DNA of 38,115 bases from Methanosaeta sp. PtaB.Bin039 (GCA_002067795.1 MVQI01000018.1:1-38115), one strand, 5' to 3'. Shown: positions 26,186-35,830, counted from the stretch's first letter. Notes: generated by a model not told the origin, from the letters alone. Numbers and translations are program-made.

Positions 26186-26872
26186 ATGGCCGTAATTCGA
26201 GGAACAAAGCCGACCAGGGCGGTGCTGATCGCCCTCCGCAGGAGGATCAAGGTAGCTCAGTCCGGTCACTCGCTCCTCAAGATGAAACGCGACGGCCTCA
26301 TGATTGAATTTTTTGAGGTGCTGAACAGGGCGAGGACCATCCGGCAGGAGCTGGTGCAGGACTTCCTGAAGTCCGAGCAGAGGCTCAACATGGCGATGGC
26401 TGTCGAGGGCAGCGTCGCCATAAAGAGCGTCGCCTTCGCCCTGCAGAAGGAGCCGTCCGTGGATCTCTCGTCCAGGAACATCATGGGCGTGGTGGTTCCG
26501 AAGATATCCGCCGAGGCCGTGCACAAGAAGATGTACGAGCGCGGTTACGGTATCATCGGGACCAGTGCCGCAGTCGATGAGGCAGCGGATGCCTATGAGA
26601 GCCTTGTGGACAAGATAATCACAGCTGCAGAGGTGGAGACATCTCTGATCAAGCTGGTCGATGATATCGAGAAGACCAAGAGGCGGGTAAACGGCCTGGA
26701 GTTCAAGGTCATCCCCGATATCAAGGACACCATCAGGTTCATCGGGTTCGCCCTGGAAGAGATGGATAGGGACAACGTGGTCCGTCTGAAGAAGCTCAAG
26801 TCCAAGGCCGTCAAGAGGGCCAAGGCCGAGGAAGCCGCCAAGGCGGCAGAGGCGGCTGCGGCTCAGGCCTGA
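26186..26872 (+). CDS. ahaD: A-type ATP synthase subunit D
   Basis: Subunit D is the central shaft that rotates inside the A3B3 head. It is 228 residues of mainly coiled coil; the N-terminal helix starts with TRAVLIALRRRIKVAQSGHSLLKMKRD, the hallmark of the family (KxGxxLLKxKRD type), and the C-terminus ends in an alanine/glutamate-rich tail. It is the ninth gene of the operon. Confidence 0.95.
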   Translation: MAVIRGTKPTRAVLIALRRRIKVAQSGHSLLKMKRDGLMIEFFEVLNRARTIRQELVQDFLKSEQRLNMAMAVEGSVAIKSVAFALQKEPSVDLSSRNIMGVVVPKISAEAVHKKMYERGYGIIGTSAAVDEAADAYESLVDKIITAAEVETSLIKLVDDIEKTKRRVNGLEFKVIPDIKDTIRFIGFALEEMDRDNVVRLKKLKSKAVKRAKAEEAAKAAEAAAAQA

Positions 26873-26888
26873 GGGCCCAATAACGCGC

Positions 26889-27074
26889 ATGTCCGGCTGG
26901 GCAGAGAGGAAGGCCAAGGATTGGTTCGGGACCCCCGAGAAGAAGATGAGGTTGCTGCAGTGGCTGGTCTACATCAGCAACCTCTACGTCATCTTGGGGA
27001 TCTTCGTGCTGATCTACGTGCTCTACGGCGAGCATTTGCAGGAGCTCTGGGAGTACATACGCCAGGGCGCCTGA
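26889..27074 (+). CDS. ahaG: A-type ATP synthase small subunit G
   Basis: This 61-residue protein has a charged N-terminus (WAERKAKDWFGTPEKKMR) and one membrane helix at about residues 22-46 (LLQWLVYISNLYVILGIFVL). It has the place and shape of AhaG, the last gene of the methanosarcinal ATP synthase operon. The role of AhaG in the complex is not established. It starts 16 bases after ahaD. Confidence 0.82.
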   Translation: MSGWAERKAKDWFGTPEKKMRLLQWLVYISNLYVILGIFVLIYVLYGEHLQELWEYIRQGA

Positions 27075-27144
27075 GGCCTGCCTCCGCGCCAACCGGGTAT
27101 GGTTATTTTATCTATCATATTATATTGCTGAATGTTTCAAAATG

Positions 27145-27176
27145 ATATTACTTCAGTAATATTACCGAAGTAATAT
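27145..27176. repeat. 32-bp near-perfect palindrome
   Basis: ATATTACTTC and GAAGTAATAT flank a core that contains GTAATATTAC, itself a palindrome. The whole 32 bp is symmetric except for one A/C position pair. It lies 70 bases after ahaG and 12 bases before a TATA box, which is an operator-like position. Confidence 0.7.
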
Positions 27177-27187
27177 GTTTTCGGCGG

Positions 27188-27195
27188 TATAAATA
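27188..27195 (+). promoter_or_regulatory. Orphan TATA box
   Basis: TATAAATA, followed by AT-rich sequence, predicts transcription from about 27215 on the plus strand. No gene lies downstream on that strand for more than 2.9 kb. A short RNA ending at CCGTCTGCAAACGG plus the T-rich run near 27300 is one possibility. Confidence 0.4.
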
Positions 27196-27325
27196 GACTA
27201 ATTTAATGTCAATCGTGATTATATTAACATAATAATTTACATTTGTTATCCAAAAATAAGTCTAACATGCTGCTCAATTCCGTCTGCAAACGGCGTCCTT
27301 TTTCATGGACTTTTGTCCAACCTGC

Positions 27326-28561
27326 TTATCCTGATCCCGTGTCCAGATTGCAGATATCCGATGCCGATCGGACCATCTTATTTTGCGCCAGCCTGTAGCC
27401 CACCACCACCTGCCGAACTCCGGACAGCTGGGCGTCCAGATCTTGATCTCCGCTGTCCACAAGCAGATAAGGTAGCTGACGAAGCTTGTGAGGCGTGGCC
27501 ACGATTATAATCCCGTCAGGTCCCACCTTGCGCACCACCGATGGGCTGATCTGCTGGCTGCCCCGTCCCAGCAGGAATCCCTGGGCCCCTATGGGGCTCA
27601 CTATGATCCTGGGCGCCGGCTCGCCGCCGCTCTCGTCTCGTGCGATTCCTTTTTCATCGCCTGGCTTTGGCAGCGGAGGCTCGAGCTTGTCCAGCAGATC
27701 CAGCAGGTCTTTTTCCGAGGCATCTTGCAGGATCAGCTTTCCGTTCATGACCACATCGACTCCAAGCAGGGTCTTCTCCAGGCCCATCAGAGCTGCGATT
27801 CTGGCGGTGGTGGTCCCCGCTCCCATAATGTAGGCAGCGCCGTCCGCCATGAACTCGGCGGCGAAGGCGGCGATCTCCTGCTGCGCCCAGTCCTCGTCCA
27901 CACTGCTGTATATCTGCTTGCGCTGCTGAAGGAGGGCAGGGGCGTATGGGGTCTTTGCCACCCCGTACAGACGGGTCTGCAGCTCTCCATGACGGTAGAG
28001 CTCCTCGTCCACATCCGCGATCTCAGTATCCCGGAGGCAGATCTCTTCTCTCAAGAAGCTGAACGCCAGGTCGGCTGCGGCTGCGGGGCTTACTGCAAAT
28101 ACCCCGGAGTGCATCTTGACCCCCGCCGGTATTCCAAGTACGGGCACAAGGCCGTCCACAGCCGAGGAGACGTCTCTCGCGGTGCCGTCGCCGCCGCAAA
28201 ACAGGATTATGTCAGCTCCATCTTCGAGGAATCGCTTGCACGCGGCCCTGGTGTGAGCTGCGCTCGTAGGGGTTGCGGCACGAAGCACGACACGATGCGC
28301 AAGTCCCATGGCTGAGAGCACATCCTCACCCATCTCCCCGGATGCCGTCAGAAAAAGCGCCTGAATGGAGCAGTCTGCTTTCAGGTAGCCTTCCAGGGCA
28401 TGCAGCGCAGCCTCTGCCCTTGGCGTGGCCACCGGCCGAGCTCCTCTGGCTCTGGCCTCTTCTGCCTGATTGTCAGTCCCCTTCAGTCCCACCGCTCCAC
28501 CAAGGCCGGCGGTGGGATTGATCAGGAAGCCTACCCGCTTAACGCTTGGGCAGCTTGGCAA
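27326..28561 (-). CDS. ATP-NAD kinase-like protein (COG3199)
   Basis: The 411-residue protein has the NAD kinase/diacylglycerol kinase fold signatures NPTAG (residues 15-19) and [10 protein letters not shown] (GGDGT at 123-127), then [17 protein letters not shown] and [13 protein letters not shown]3199/AcoX-like proteins are longer than NAD kinase proper and their true substrate is not settled. The start is a TTG at 28561, inside the last codons of trpB2, giving a 23-base overlap. No better start leaves the NPTAG motif intact. It is the second gene of a trpB2 unit. Confidence 0.85.
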   Translation of the reverse strand: MPSCPSVKRVGFLINPTAGLGGAVGLKGTDNQAEEARARGARPVATPRAEAALHALEGYLKADCSIQALFLTASGEMGEDVLSAMGLAHRVVLRAATPTSAAHTRAACKRFLEDGADIILFCGGDGTARDVSSAVDGLVPVLGIPAGVKMHSGVFAVSPAAAADLAFSFLREEICLRDTEIADVDEELYRHGELQTRLYGVAKTPYAPALLQQRKQIYSSVDEDWAQQEIAAFAAEFMADGAAYIMGAGTTTARIAALMGLEKTLLGVDVVMNGKLILQDASEKDLLDLLDKLEPPLPKPGDEKGIARDESGGEPAPRIIVSPIGAQGFLLGRGSQQISPSVVRKVGPDGIIIVATPHKLRQLPYLLVDSGDQDLDAQLSGVRQVVVGYRLAQNKMVRSASDICNLDTGSG

Positions 28562-29900
28562 GGGACTGCTTCACCAGTTCTTCGGGGTACTCGTAGTCTT
28601 CCAGCCGACCCTCGAAGTAGGCATCGTAGGAGGATAGGTCGAAGTGTCCGTGGCCGCTGAGGTTGATGAGCAGCGCCTTGGACTGGCCGCTCTTCCTGCA
28701 AGCGATGGCCTCGTCAATCGCCGGCTTAATTGCGTGGGAAGACTCCGGAGCCGGGATAATGCCCTCCGCCCTGGCGAAGGTAACCGCCGCGTCGAAGACC
28801 TCGGTCTGGTGGAAGGCGGCGGCCTCGATTACTCCATTATTCACGAGGTTGCAGAGCAGCGGGGCATCACCGTGGTAACGCAGACCTCCGGCATGGATGC
28901 CTGGCGGTATGAAGTCGTGGCCCAGCGTGTACATCTTGAGTAGCGGTGTGAGCCTGGCAGTGTCGCCGAAGTCGTAGGTGTACATCCCCTTGGTTAGGGT
29001 TGGGCAGGCGGTCGGCTCGCAGGCCACCATGCGCAGGTCCTTCTTATCGCCAAGCTTGTCGGGGACGAATGGGAATACCACTCCCGGGAAGTTGCTGCCG
29101 CCACCGCAGCAGCCGTATATCACATCAGGATAGTCGTCGGCCATCTCAAACTGCTTCTTGACCTCAAGCCCCTCCACGGTCTGGTGCAGCAGGACGTGGT
29201 TTAAGACCGAGCCCAGGGCGTAATTGGTGTCGTCGTGAGTGGCGGCGTCCTCAACGGCCTCGGAAATAGCTATTCCAAGGGATCCGGGTGTGTTTGGGAG
29301 ACGCTCCCGGATCTGGCGGCCGGAGTTGGTGCGGTCGCTGGGGCTTGGAATGCATTCGGCGCCCCATACCCTCATCATGCTCCGCCGGTACGGCTTCTGG
29401 TCGTAGCTGGCGCGTACCATGTAGACAGTGCACTTCATGTTGAAGATGCATGTCGCAAGCGAGAGCGCCGATCCCCACTGACCGGCACCGGTCTCGGTGG
29501 CGATTCTGGCGATGCCCTCCTTCATATTATAGTATGCCTGAGGAATCGCTGTATTGGGCTTGTGGCTCCCCGCCGGGCTGACGCCCTCGTACTTGTAATA
29601 GATGCGGGCCGGGGTCTTTAGGGCCCGCTCAAGCCTGACCGCCCTGTAGAGTGGGGTCGGCCTCCACAGCCGGTAGATTTCCCTGACCTCTTCTGGGATA
29701 TCGATCCAGCGTTCCGTGCTTGCCTCCTGCTTGATCAGTTCCTTTGAGAAAATCGGCTCCAAGTCCGCTGGCTTGAGCGGCTCTCCAGTGGCCGGATGGA
29801 GCGGCGGGTCCAGCGGTGTGGGCAGGTCAGCAGCGACGTTATACCATCTCTTTGGTATCTCCTCTTCATCCAGTAGGAATTTGGTTATCAAATATATCAT
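28539..29900 (-). CDS. trpB: Tryptophan synthase beta, TrpB2 type
   Basis: TrpB2 is the longer, often alpha-independent form of the PLP enzyme that joins indole and serine. The PLP lysine lies in GSHKPNTA (Lys114), the phosphate-binding loop is [10 protein letters not shown], and the N-terminus shows [14 protein letters not shown], the TrpB2 mark. The frame is open to a start at 29945, but an ATG at 29900 ([10 protein letters not shown]) fits family length (453) and a TATA-like CATTTAATCG about 25 bases upstream. No trpA or other trp gene is nearby, as is common for TrpB2. Confidence 0.92.
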   Translation of the reverse strand: MIYLITKFLLDEEEIPKRWYNVAADLPTPLDPPLHPATGEPLKPADLEPIFSKELIKQEASTERWIDIPEEVREIYRLWRPTPLYRAVRLERALKTPARIYYKYEGVSPAGSHKPNTAIPQAYYNMKEGIARIATETGAGQWGSALSLATCIFNMKCTVYMVRASYDQKPYRRSMMRVWGAECIPSPSDRTNSGRQIRERLPNTPGSLGIAISEAVEDAATHDDTNYALGSVLNHVLLHQTVEGLEVKKQFEMADDYPDVIYGCCGGGSNFPGVVFPFVPDKLGDKKDLRMVACEPTACPTLTKGMYTYDFGDTARLTPLLKMYTLGHDFIPPGIHAGGLRYHGDAPLLCNLVNNGVIEAAAFHQTEVFDAAVTFARAEGIIPAPESSHAIKPAIDEAIACRKSGQSKALLINLSGHGHFDLSSYDAYFEGRLEDYEYPEELVKQSLAKLPKR

Positions 29901-30107
29901 CCACCATTGCCAGCAATTGCCGATTAAATGTATTACTGTGCGCATCAGGGTATTTGAAACGGCATTATTTACCTTTTTCGATGGGACTGCGCCAAACCGC
30001 AGGCGTGCGCCCTTATGTCACGCAGAGAGGGTCCGCCGGCAGTTCACGATGCCGCATATTGGCGGGCCATCTTTTCGGAAGCGATCGTAGTGAAAAGAAT
30101 GTGAAGG

Positions 30108-30115
30108 TTTATTTA
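30108..30115 (+). promoter_or_regulatory. TATA box for the aconitase-family gene
   Basis: TTTATTTA predicts a start near 30136, two bases before the ATG at 30138, so the mRNA would be leaderless. The divergent trpB2 promoter lies about 180 bases to the left. Confidence 0.5.
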
Positions 30116-30137
30116 TCTTGGCCGAGATGAGACGGGC

Positions 30138-31388
30138 ATGACCGGTCAAACCCTCTCAGAGAAGATCTTCTCCCGGGCCTCCGGAAAGCTGGTTCACGCC
30201 GGAGAGTTCGTCATGGCCAGGATAGATCGAGCGATGATCCACGACATCACCGGTCCTCTGGCGGTAAAAGGATTTTACCAGATTGCCGGTGAGAATGCCC
30301 GGGTGTGGGACCCTTCCCGTATCGTCGTGCTCTTCGACCATCAGGTCCCGGCTGACAGCCTGAAGGCAGCGGAGAACCACCAGATGCTGCGGGCTTTTGC
30401 CAAGGAGCAGAAGATCCTCAATCACGACATAAACTGCGGCATATGCCACCAGGTTATGCCAGAGATGGGCCATGTGCTGCCCGGCAATCTGATAATCGGC
30501 ACCGACTCACACACCTGCGCTTACGGGGCGCTGGGGGCCTTTGCGACAGGTGTAGGCTCCACCGATATGGCCTCAGCCTTTGCCACCGGAAAGCTGTGGT
30601 TTATGGTCCCACAGACCCTGCGGCTGATGATCGAGGGAATTCTCCCCTGCCGCGTGACCTCCAAGGACGTGGTCCTGCGCATTATCGGGGATGTGGGGGC
30701 TGACGGTGCCACCTACATGGCCTGCGAGTTTCGCGGATCGACGGTTTCGAGGATGAGCGTTGCCGAGAGGATGACGATGACAAACATGGCCATAGAGATG
30801 GGAGGCAAGGCCGGGCTTGTGGAACCCGACCGGACCACAATGACCTACCTCAAGGATTTCGCGGTCGAAGAGCCCTTTACCGGGGACGAGGACGCGCCAT
30901 CCCAGGTGCGCCACTACCAGGTGGACGATCTGGAGCCCCAGATCGCCATGCCGCATAGCGTGGACAACGTGCGGCCAATCAGCCAGGTTCCGAAGACAAG
31001 GATAGATCAGGTCTTCCTCGGCTCGTGCACGAACGGGCGTTTCGAGGATCTGCAGCTGGCTGCCGAGGTCATGGGCGGAGAGCCTGTGGCCAGGGGCGTG
31101 CGGATGATAGTGATTCCGGCCAGCCGCAAGGAGTATATGAAGGCGCTGCGCTCCGGCCTGGTCGAGCAGTTCATGGAGGCCGGAGCGCTTGTGGAGGCTC
31201 CTTGCTGCGGCCCCTGTATGGGCGGCAGCTTCGGTCTGATCGGGGCTGGGGAGGTCAGCCTCTCGACATCCAACCGCAACTTCGTTGGCCGTCAGGGCAG
31301 CCCGAAGGGATTCGTATACCTCTGCTCGCCTGCCGTCGCTGGCGCCAGCGCACTGACCGGGGAGATCACCGATCCGAGAGAGATCTGA
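30138..31388 (+). CDS. Homoaconitase / isopropylmalate dehydratase large subunit
   Basis: The protein (416 residues) is the large subunit of the aconitase-superfamily enzymes that isomerise 3-isopropylmalate (leucine synthesis) or homocitrate homologues (coenzyme B synthesis in methanogens). The three [4Fe-4S] ligands are Cys297 (FLGSCTNGR), Cys357 and Cys360 (CCGPCMGG). [15 protein letters not shown] is the catalytic-site signature. Substrate choice depends largely on the small subunit, which is not in the window, so LeuC and HacA cannot be told apart. truA follows after 57 bases. Confidence 0.9.
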   Translation: MTGQTLSEKIFSRASGKLVHAGEFVMARIDRAMIHDITGPLAVKGFYQIAGENARVWDPSRIVVLFDHQVPADSLKAAENHQMLRAFAKEQKILNHDINCGICHQVMPEMGHVLPGNLIIGTDSHTCAYGALGAFATGVGSTDMASAFATGKLWFMVPQTLRLMIEGILPCRVTSKDVVLRIIGDVGADGATYMACEFRGSTVSRMSVAERMTMTNMAIEMGGKAGLVEPDRTTMTYLKDFAVEEPFTGDEDAPSQVRHYQVDDLEPQIAMPHSVDNVRPISQVPKTRIDQVFLGSCTNGRFEDLQLAAEVMGGEPVARGVRMIVIPASRKEYMKALRSGLVEQFMEAGALVEAPCCGPCMGGSFGLIGAGEVSLSTSNRNFVGRQGSPKGFVYLCSPAVAGASALTGEITDPREI

Positions 31389-31445
31389 AAAACGACCCGG
31401 CCCACTCCTTTTCTTCCGCTCTGTTGCGGCCGGAGGGATATTTGG

Positions 31446-32261
31446 GTGAAAGTCGCGCTGAAGCTGGCATATCTCGGCGGTGCCTACTATGGCTTTCAGA
31501 GACAGCCGAGTCTGCCCACGGTGGAGAGTGCTGTGCGTGAGGCTCTCTCCAGGATCGGGGTGATAAACGGCGATTTCTGCTATGCCGGGCGCACCGACCG
31601 GGGAGTCTCTGCCATAGGCCAGGTCGTTGATTTCTGGATAGATCCGGAGCATGCGGCCCTGGCCACTCCTCGGGTAGTCAACAGCCATCTGCCCCGGGAT
31701 ATCTGGGCCTGGGCCAGGGCTGATGCCCCGCTCGGATTTTCGGCCCGCTGGAATGCACAGTGGCGCAGGTATCGGTACCTGCTCTACCGCCCAGGCCTTG
31801 ATCTGGCAAGGATGGAGAGGGCGGCAGAGGTCCTTCTGGGAGAGCACGACTTTCGCAACTTCTCGTCTGCCAAGGAGGATACGGTAAGGAGGGTGCAGAG
31901 CCTGGATCTGGGCATGAGGGACGGCCTTTTCGTGATGGACGTCCAAGCGGACGGCTTCTTATGGAACATGGTCCGCAAGATCGCCGGCGCCCTCGCCCTG
32001 ATCGGATCGGGGGATAAGGACGTCAGATGGATGGACGATCTGCTCGACTTGTCAATCCCGCATGGCGCGCCGTCAGCGCCGCCGGAAGGCCTGATACTTA
32101 TGGACGTGGGTTATGAGGGTCTCTCCTGGGAGGAGGACCCATATGCCAGAAAGAGGGCTGTGCGCCAGATGGGGGAGATGGCGTCCAGGCACGTGGCACT
32201 GGCCGGAGTCGGCCTTGAGATGGGCCGGGCCATGGATACGCAAGAGTCTCCCCAAAAATAG
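31446..32261 (+). CDS. truA: tRNA pseudouridine synthase A
   Basis: TruA makes pseudouridine at tRNA positions 38-40. The catalytic aspartate is in YAGRTDRGVSA (Asp51), and the N-terminal LAYLGGAYYGFQRQ and C-terminal GFLWNMVRKIAGAL motifs are present. The length of 271 is normal. The start is GTG at 31446, supported by GGAGG about ten bases upstream. It probably shares the transcript of the preceding gene and converges on tfb. Confidence 0.94.
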   Translation: MKVALKLAYLGGAYYGFQRQPSLPTVESAVREALSRIGVINGDFCYAGRTDRGVSAIGQVVDFWIDPEHAALATPRVVNSHLPRDIWAWARADAPLGFSARWNAQWRRYRYLLYRPGLDLARMERAAEVLLGEHDFRNFSSAKEDTVRRVQSLDLGMRDGLFVMDVQADGFLWNMVRKIAGALALIGSGDKDVRWMDDLLDLSIPHGAPSAPPEGLILMDVGYEGLSWEEDPYARKRAVRQMGEMASRHVALAGVGLEMGRAMDTQESPQK

Positions 32262-32375
32262 CATCAGGCCGGTTTGCATGAAGCGGGAGAGCGACGCCCG
32301 CAATTGCGGCTCGCCGCCCGGGGCACGGCGGCAGGAGGATCTGCTGCTGTGTGCCAAACCGCCTCAAGCGCAAGT

Positions 32376-33389
32376 TCACAGTATGATCTCTATGTCCAGC
32401 TCTTCGGCAAGTTCCTTGTATCGGTTCCTGATTGTGACCTCGGTAACCCCCGCAACATCGGCGACCTCCCGCTGGGTCCGGCGGTCCCCACACAGGATGG
32501 ATGCGATGTATATTGCGGCAGCTGCAACTCCGGTGGGACCGCGCCCGGACGTCAGCTCCTTTTCGGCAGCCTGGCGCAAAATCTCTATTCCCTTGGCCTG
32601 GACCTCGCCTTTCAGGTTGAGGCCTGAGCAGAACCGCGGGATGTAGTCGATGGGGCTGGTGGGCATCAGCTTCAACGCAAGTTCCCTTGAGACGAATCGA
32701 TATGTGCGGCCGATCTCTTTTCGGCTCACCCTCGATACCTCGGCTATCTCGTCGAGAGTTCTTGGCACGTTGCACTGCCGGCAGGCAGCATAAAGAGCCG
32801 CGGCAGCCACGCCTTCTATAGACCTTCCGCGGATGAGGTTCTTGTCCACAGCTTTTCGGTAGACAACAGCAGCGGTCTCACGCACATTCCTGGAGAGGCC
32901 AAGGGCCGATGCCATGCGGTCAAGCTCTGATAGGGCGAATGCCAGGTTCCTCTCCGTCGCGTTGCTGACCCGGATCCGCCTCTGCCACTTTCTCAGGCGG
33001 TAGAGCTGGGCCCTGTTCTTTGAGGAGATTGTCTTGCCGTAGGAGTCCCTGTTCCTCCAATCGATCATCGTGGATAGGCCCTTGTCATGGATCGTATAGG
33101 TCATCGGAGCGCCGACCCTCGATCGCTTCATCCTCTGATCGTGGTCGAAAGCCCGCCACTCAGGACCTTGGTCTATGAAGTTCTCGTCAATGACAAGCCC
33201 GCACTCGGCGCAGACAAGCTCGGCTCTTTCATAGTCGCGCACCAGGGTATGACTTTTGCATTCCGGGCACTCCACGGTGAACTTCTCAAGCTCGTTTATC
33301 TTCTCCTTCTCACGCCGGAGCTGGATCCTCTCCTTGGACTTCTCTTGCTCTGTCCTCTCAATCTCTCTGATCTTCTCTATCTCTTCCAC
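32376..33389 (-). CDS. tfb: Transcription initiation factor TFB
   Basis: TFB recruits RNA polymerase to TATA-bound TBP. The order is a charged N-terminal extension (residues 1-37), the zinc ribbon Cys41/Cys44/Cys60/Cys63, the B-finger region ([19 protein letters not shown]), then two cyclin-like repeats. The first repeat has [20 protein letters not shown], and the second [17 protein letters not shown]. It starts with GTG at 33389 after GGAGAG and overlaps gar1 by 13 bases. This is the usual gar1-tfb pairing. Confidence 0.97.
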   Translation of the reverse strand: MEEIEKIREIERTEQEKSKERIQLRREKEKINELEKFTVECPECKSHTLVRDYERAELVCAECGLVIDENFIDQGPEWRAFDHDQRMKRSRVGAPMTYTIHDKGLSTMIDWRNRDSYGKTISSKNRAQLYRLRKWQRRIRVSNATERNLAFALSELDRMASALGLSRNVRETAAVVYRKAVDKNLIRGRSIEGVAAAALYAACRQCNVPRTLDEIAEVSRVSRKEIGRTYRFVSRELALKLMPTSPIDYIPRFCSGLNLKGEVQAKGIEILRQAAEKELTSGRGPTGVAAAAIYIASILCGDRRTQREVADVAGVTEVTIRNRYKELAEELDIEIIL

Positions 33390-33640
33390 TTACCATCTCT
33401 CCTCGGCGCGTCCTCGACGTAGAGCATCTTTCCGACGTGAACGTTTACGTCCAGTCCCCTGTTCGGCCTGACCACAATATAGGGGCTGGCTACCGGCCCC
33501 AGAGCATCGGATACCCGCCCGATCCTGGCCCGGTTTCTGTCTACGACTATTGTGTTGGGGCGTGGTATCTCATCCCCGGCTTCGGCTTTGACCATCAAAC
33601 GGTTAGCAACCACATGGAGCGCAGTGCCCAGCCTCTTCAA
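33377..33640 (-). CDS. gar1: H/ACA RNP protein Gar1
   Basis: Gar1 is the small beta-barrel subunit of the H/ACA guide-RNA pseudouridylation complex with Cbf5, Nop10 and L7Ae. The core [21 protein letters not shown] is the family signature. The start is TTG at 33640, supported by GAGGTGA about six bases upstream; no ATG would keep the N-terminal strand. It is first in a two-gene unit with tfb. Confidence 0.88.
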   Translation of the reverse strand: MKRLGTALHVVANRLMVKAEAGDEIPRPNTIVVDRNRARIGRVSDALGPVASPYIVVRPNRGLDVNVHVGKMLYVEDAPRRDGKWKR

Positions 33641-33679
33641 AGGGTCACCTCTGGCGACCCATGTACTTTGTCCGGTCTC

Positions 33680-33687
33680 TATTTATA
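33680..33687 (-). promoter_or_regulatory. TATA box for gar1-tfb
   Basis: The minus strand reads TATAAATA. The predicted start is near 33660, leaving a 20-base leader with the GAGGTGA ribosome binding site. Confidence 0.55.
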
Positions 33688-33733
33688 CCTTCCGCAAACC
33701 ATTTATCTTATTATCCAAATTGTGGCCCCAAAG

Positions 33734-33740
33734 TTTATAC
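33734..33740 (+). promoter_or_regulatory. TATA box for the NOG1-type GTPase
   Basis: TTTATAC predicts a start near 33762, about five bases before the ATG at 33767, so the mRNA would be leaderless. It is arranged back to back with the gar1-tfb promoter. Confidence 0.5.
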
Positions 33741-33766
33741 GCCTTTGCCGGCGTTGGATCCAGTCA

Positions 33767-34663
33767 ATGTTCGAACGGCTGCCACCCATCCCCTCCTCCC
33801 AGGATCTTATCGACCGGGCCTTTCGGCGAGGCGCAAGAGCCGGCCAGGCCGACCGCGACCTCAACTCGACAGTCAGGACAGCTGGCTCCATACTCTCCGA
33901 CAACCTGGCCCAGACTGTCCGCAAATTCCCATCATTCGAGGGTCTCCCCCCATTTTATCGCGACCTTGCCGAGGCCGTTGTGGGTGTGGACCAGATGCGC
34001 ATACACCTGTCCCGGGTCTCCTGGGCAGCCAAGCAGATCAGAAAGGTCGCCAAAGAGTCGTCAAGAAGCCGGGCAGGTCCTCGTGGGGCGCTAGGAAGGA
34101 TGGCCTCGGTGATGCGGTCGATCGACAAGGACCTGGAGTTCTTGGACGATGCGTCAAGAAAGCTGCGCCATCTTCCCGGCATCGATCCCACCAAGCCAAC
34201 CCTGATCGTTGCAGGCTACCCGAATGTGGGCAAGTCAAGCTTTCTGGTACGGGTCACAGGCGCCCGCCCCGAGATCGCCTCCTACCCTTTCACCACCCAG
34301 GGGCTTGTCGTGGGTCATCTTGAGCATAAAGGGACCAGGGTGCAGGTGGTCGATACGCCTGGGCTGCTGGACCGCCCCATGGCCCAGCGCAACCGGATAG
34401 AGCTGCAGGCTGTGACTGCGCTTTCTCACCTTCCGGGGGCGATAATATTCATACTGGACCCAAGCGAGCACTCCGGCTTTCCGGTGGCAGATCAGCTCCG
34501 ACTGCTGGAGGAGATCAGGTCCAGCTTCCCTCAGCCGGTCGTACTTGCCGCCAACAAAGCCGATCTGGTTTCTTACGACGCGGCTTTGCAGATGTCCACC
34601 CTGTCCGGCAAAGGGGTGAAGGAGGCGCTTGATGCGGCTCTTGGGCTCTTAGATCTGCCCTGA
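33767..34663 (+). CDS. NOG1-family GTPase
   Basis: The 298-residue protein has a helical N-terminal domain (residues 1 to about 140) typical of NOG1, then an Obg-type G domain: G1 AGYPNVGKSSFL, G2 region ASYPFTTQG, G3 VVDTPGLLD, G4 ANKADL. NOG1 GTPases act in large ribosomal subunit assembly. The frame continues upstream to 33437, but the ATG at 33767 fits both the promoter and the family N-terminus (MFERLPPIPSSQDLIDRAF). It ends 15 bases inside the opposing methyltransferase gene. Confidence 0.9.
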   Translation: MFERLPPIPSSQDLIDRAFRRGARAGQADRDLNSTVRTAGSILSDNLAQTVRKFPSFEGLPPFYRDLAEAVVGVDQMRIHLSRVSWAAKQIRKVAKESSRSRAGPRGALGRMASVMRSIDKDLEFLDDASRKLRHLPGIDPTKPTLIVAGYPNVGKSSFLVRVTGARPEIASYPFTTQGLVVGHLEHKGTRVQVVDTPGLLDRPMAQRNRIELQAVTALSHLPGAIIFILDPSEHSGFPVADQLRLLEEIRSSFPQPVVLAANKADLVSYDAALQMSTLSGKGVKEALDAALGLLDLP

Positions 34664-35275
34664 GCTGCCCCCTGTCAGCCCTGTCAGATCTTCATCCGCC
34701 TTGCCGGCGCTGGTTATCCGCAGCACAAGCAGACGCTCAAAGAACACCCTCTGCTCTCTGATTGCCTTTGCTTTCAGCCCCCTTTCTGCGGCTGCCGACG
34801 CCACCTGCTCTGCGCCTGTGAGGCTTGAGATCAGGAGGAGCGCACGCCCCTGTTCCGTCAGGTGGTCGGCCAGCCCGTCAAGGAATCGCTCGACAGTTTC
34901 CCTGCCGCTTATTCCTCCATCCAGGGCCAGGTTGATCCACCCTTCCACTCTCTCCTCAGGAGCTGTAGGCAGGTAGGGGGCATTGAAGAGTATTAGATCG
35001 AAGCGGGACTTAAGGCCGCGGAACAGATCTGCCCGAACCGTACCGAGTCCCTTGTTCCGGGCGCATAACACGGCCTCCGGGTTCAGATCGGTGGCGACAA
35101 TCCTCCTCACCCGGCCGGCAAGCTCCTCTGATATTATAGCTCGGCCGCACCCCATCTCAAGGACCAGGTCGTCCGGCCCCGCCTCTTCTTTGGCCGCCTC
35201 AAGAAGCAGGAATGTGTCCTCGGCCGGAGGGTAGACCTGGGCCAGGTCTGGGCGGCGGCAGGACGGATCGCTCAT
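34649..35275 (-). CDS. HemK/Mtq2-like methyltransferase
   Basis: This class I SAM methyltransferase (208 residues) has VYPPAEDTFLLLEA, the SAM-binding LEMGCGRAIIS, VATDLNPEAV and the substrate motif FNAPYLPT. Archaeal relatives methylate the glutamine of the GGQ motif of release factor aRF1 together with Trm112. The substrate motif is normally NPPY; here it is NAPY (residues 98-101). A TATA-like CTTTATG at 35301-35307 predicts a start near 35279 and so favours the ATG at 35275 over the one at 35287. The 3' end overlaps the NOG1 gene by 15 bases. Confidence 0.85.
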   Translation of the reverse strand: MSDPSCRRPDLAQVYPPAEDTFLLLEAAKEEAGPDDLVLEMGCGRAIISEELAGRVRRIVATDLNPEAVLCARNKGLGTVRADLFRGLKSRFDLILFNAPYLPTAPEERVEGWINLALDGGISGRETVERFLDGLADHLTEQGRALLLISSLTGAEQVASAAAERGLKAKAIREQRVFFERLLVLRITSAGKADEDLTGLTGGSSGQI

Positions 35276-35374
35276 GGACCCGGCCATGGGGCAGATGGGC
35301 CATAAAGTTTCCCCGGGAAAATGGGGCGAGACAGTACTGGTAAAGAGTGAGGAATATATGATAATTAGGAGAGG

Positions 35375-35406
35375 CTGGCGCCTGGAATGACCCCGTCAGG
35401 CGCCAG
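35375..35406. repeat. 10-bp perfect hairpin, 12-base loop
   Basis: CTGGCGCCTG and CAGGCGCCAG are perfect complements. It is not followed by a T tract on either strand, so it does not look like an ordinary terminator. Confidence 0.6.
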
Positions 35407-35649
35407 TTGGCATCGATTGAACCCTTTTGCATATCCGGCACTGGGAAGCGCATCTCCGTATTGTGCCAACGGCAGGTAAAGGAGGTCCAACGGTCCGCCG
35501 ATCACAAGGTGCTCTTATTTGGTAATAAACTTTTCGATTGAAGTAATACTGAAGCGCGGTACCTTTCATCCATCCTGGGGATGGCAGAAATCCGTTATTC
35601 CCGTGTGCATAAGCCGATCTGGCGCGGTATGAGGATGTCTGGTTTCTTG

Positions 35650-35657
35650 AAAAAAAA
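35650..35657 (-). terminator. T8 terminator after thermosome
   Basis: Eight A on the plus strand give U8 on the minus transcript, 57 bases after the thermosome stop. Confidence 0.6.
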
Positions 35658-35713
35658 GAGCGGATAAAATAGGGGGGTGAGGTTTGGAGGCAGGCCCGAT
35701 CTGGGCTCCAACC

Positions 35714-35830
35714 TCACATCATCCCGGGCGGCATTCCGCCCATCATGCCGGGCATACCGCCCATTCCAGGCATTCCACCCATTCCCGGCATGCCTCCCAT
35801 ACCTGGCATACCGCCCATCCCTGGTGGCAT
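35714..35830 (-). repeat. GMGGMP-coding tandem repeat
   Basis: The 3' end of the thermosome gene is built from imperfect 18-base units coding for GMGGMP, about five copies, flanked by MPPGM. Such tails line the chaperonin cavity, and repeat number can vary between strains. Confidence 0.8.

Larger units (their letters stand above)
35276..35713. other. Gene-free region
   Basis: About 430 bases without a credible frame lie between the methyltransferase and the thermosome 3' end. It contains the methyltransferase promoter, a 10-bp hairpin at 35375-35406 and the thermosome terminator at 35650-35657. Nothing else was recognised. Confidence 0.6.

Noticed and set aside
30573-31946. 457-residue minus-strand frame
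   Set aside because: It spans the aconitase-family gene and truA on the opposite strand, both with intact catalytic motifs, and has no domain of its own.
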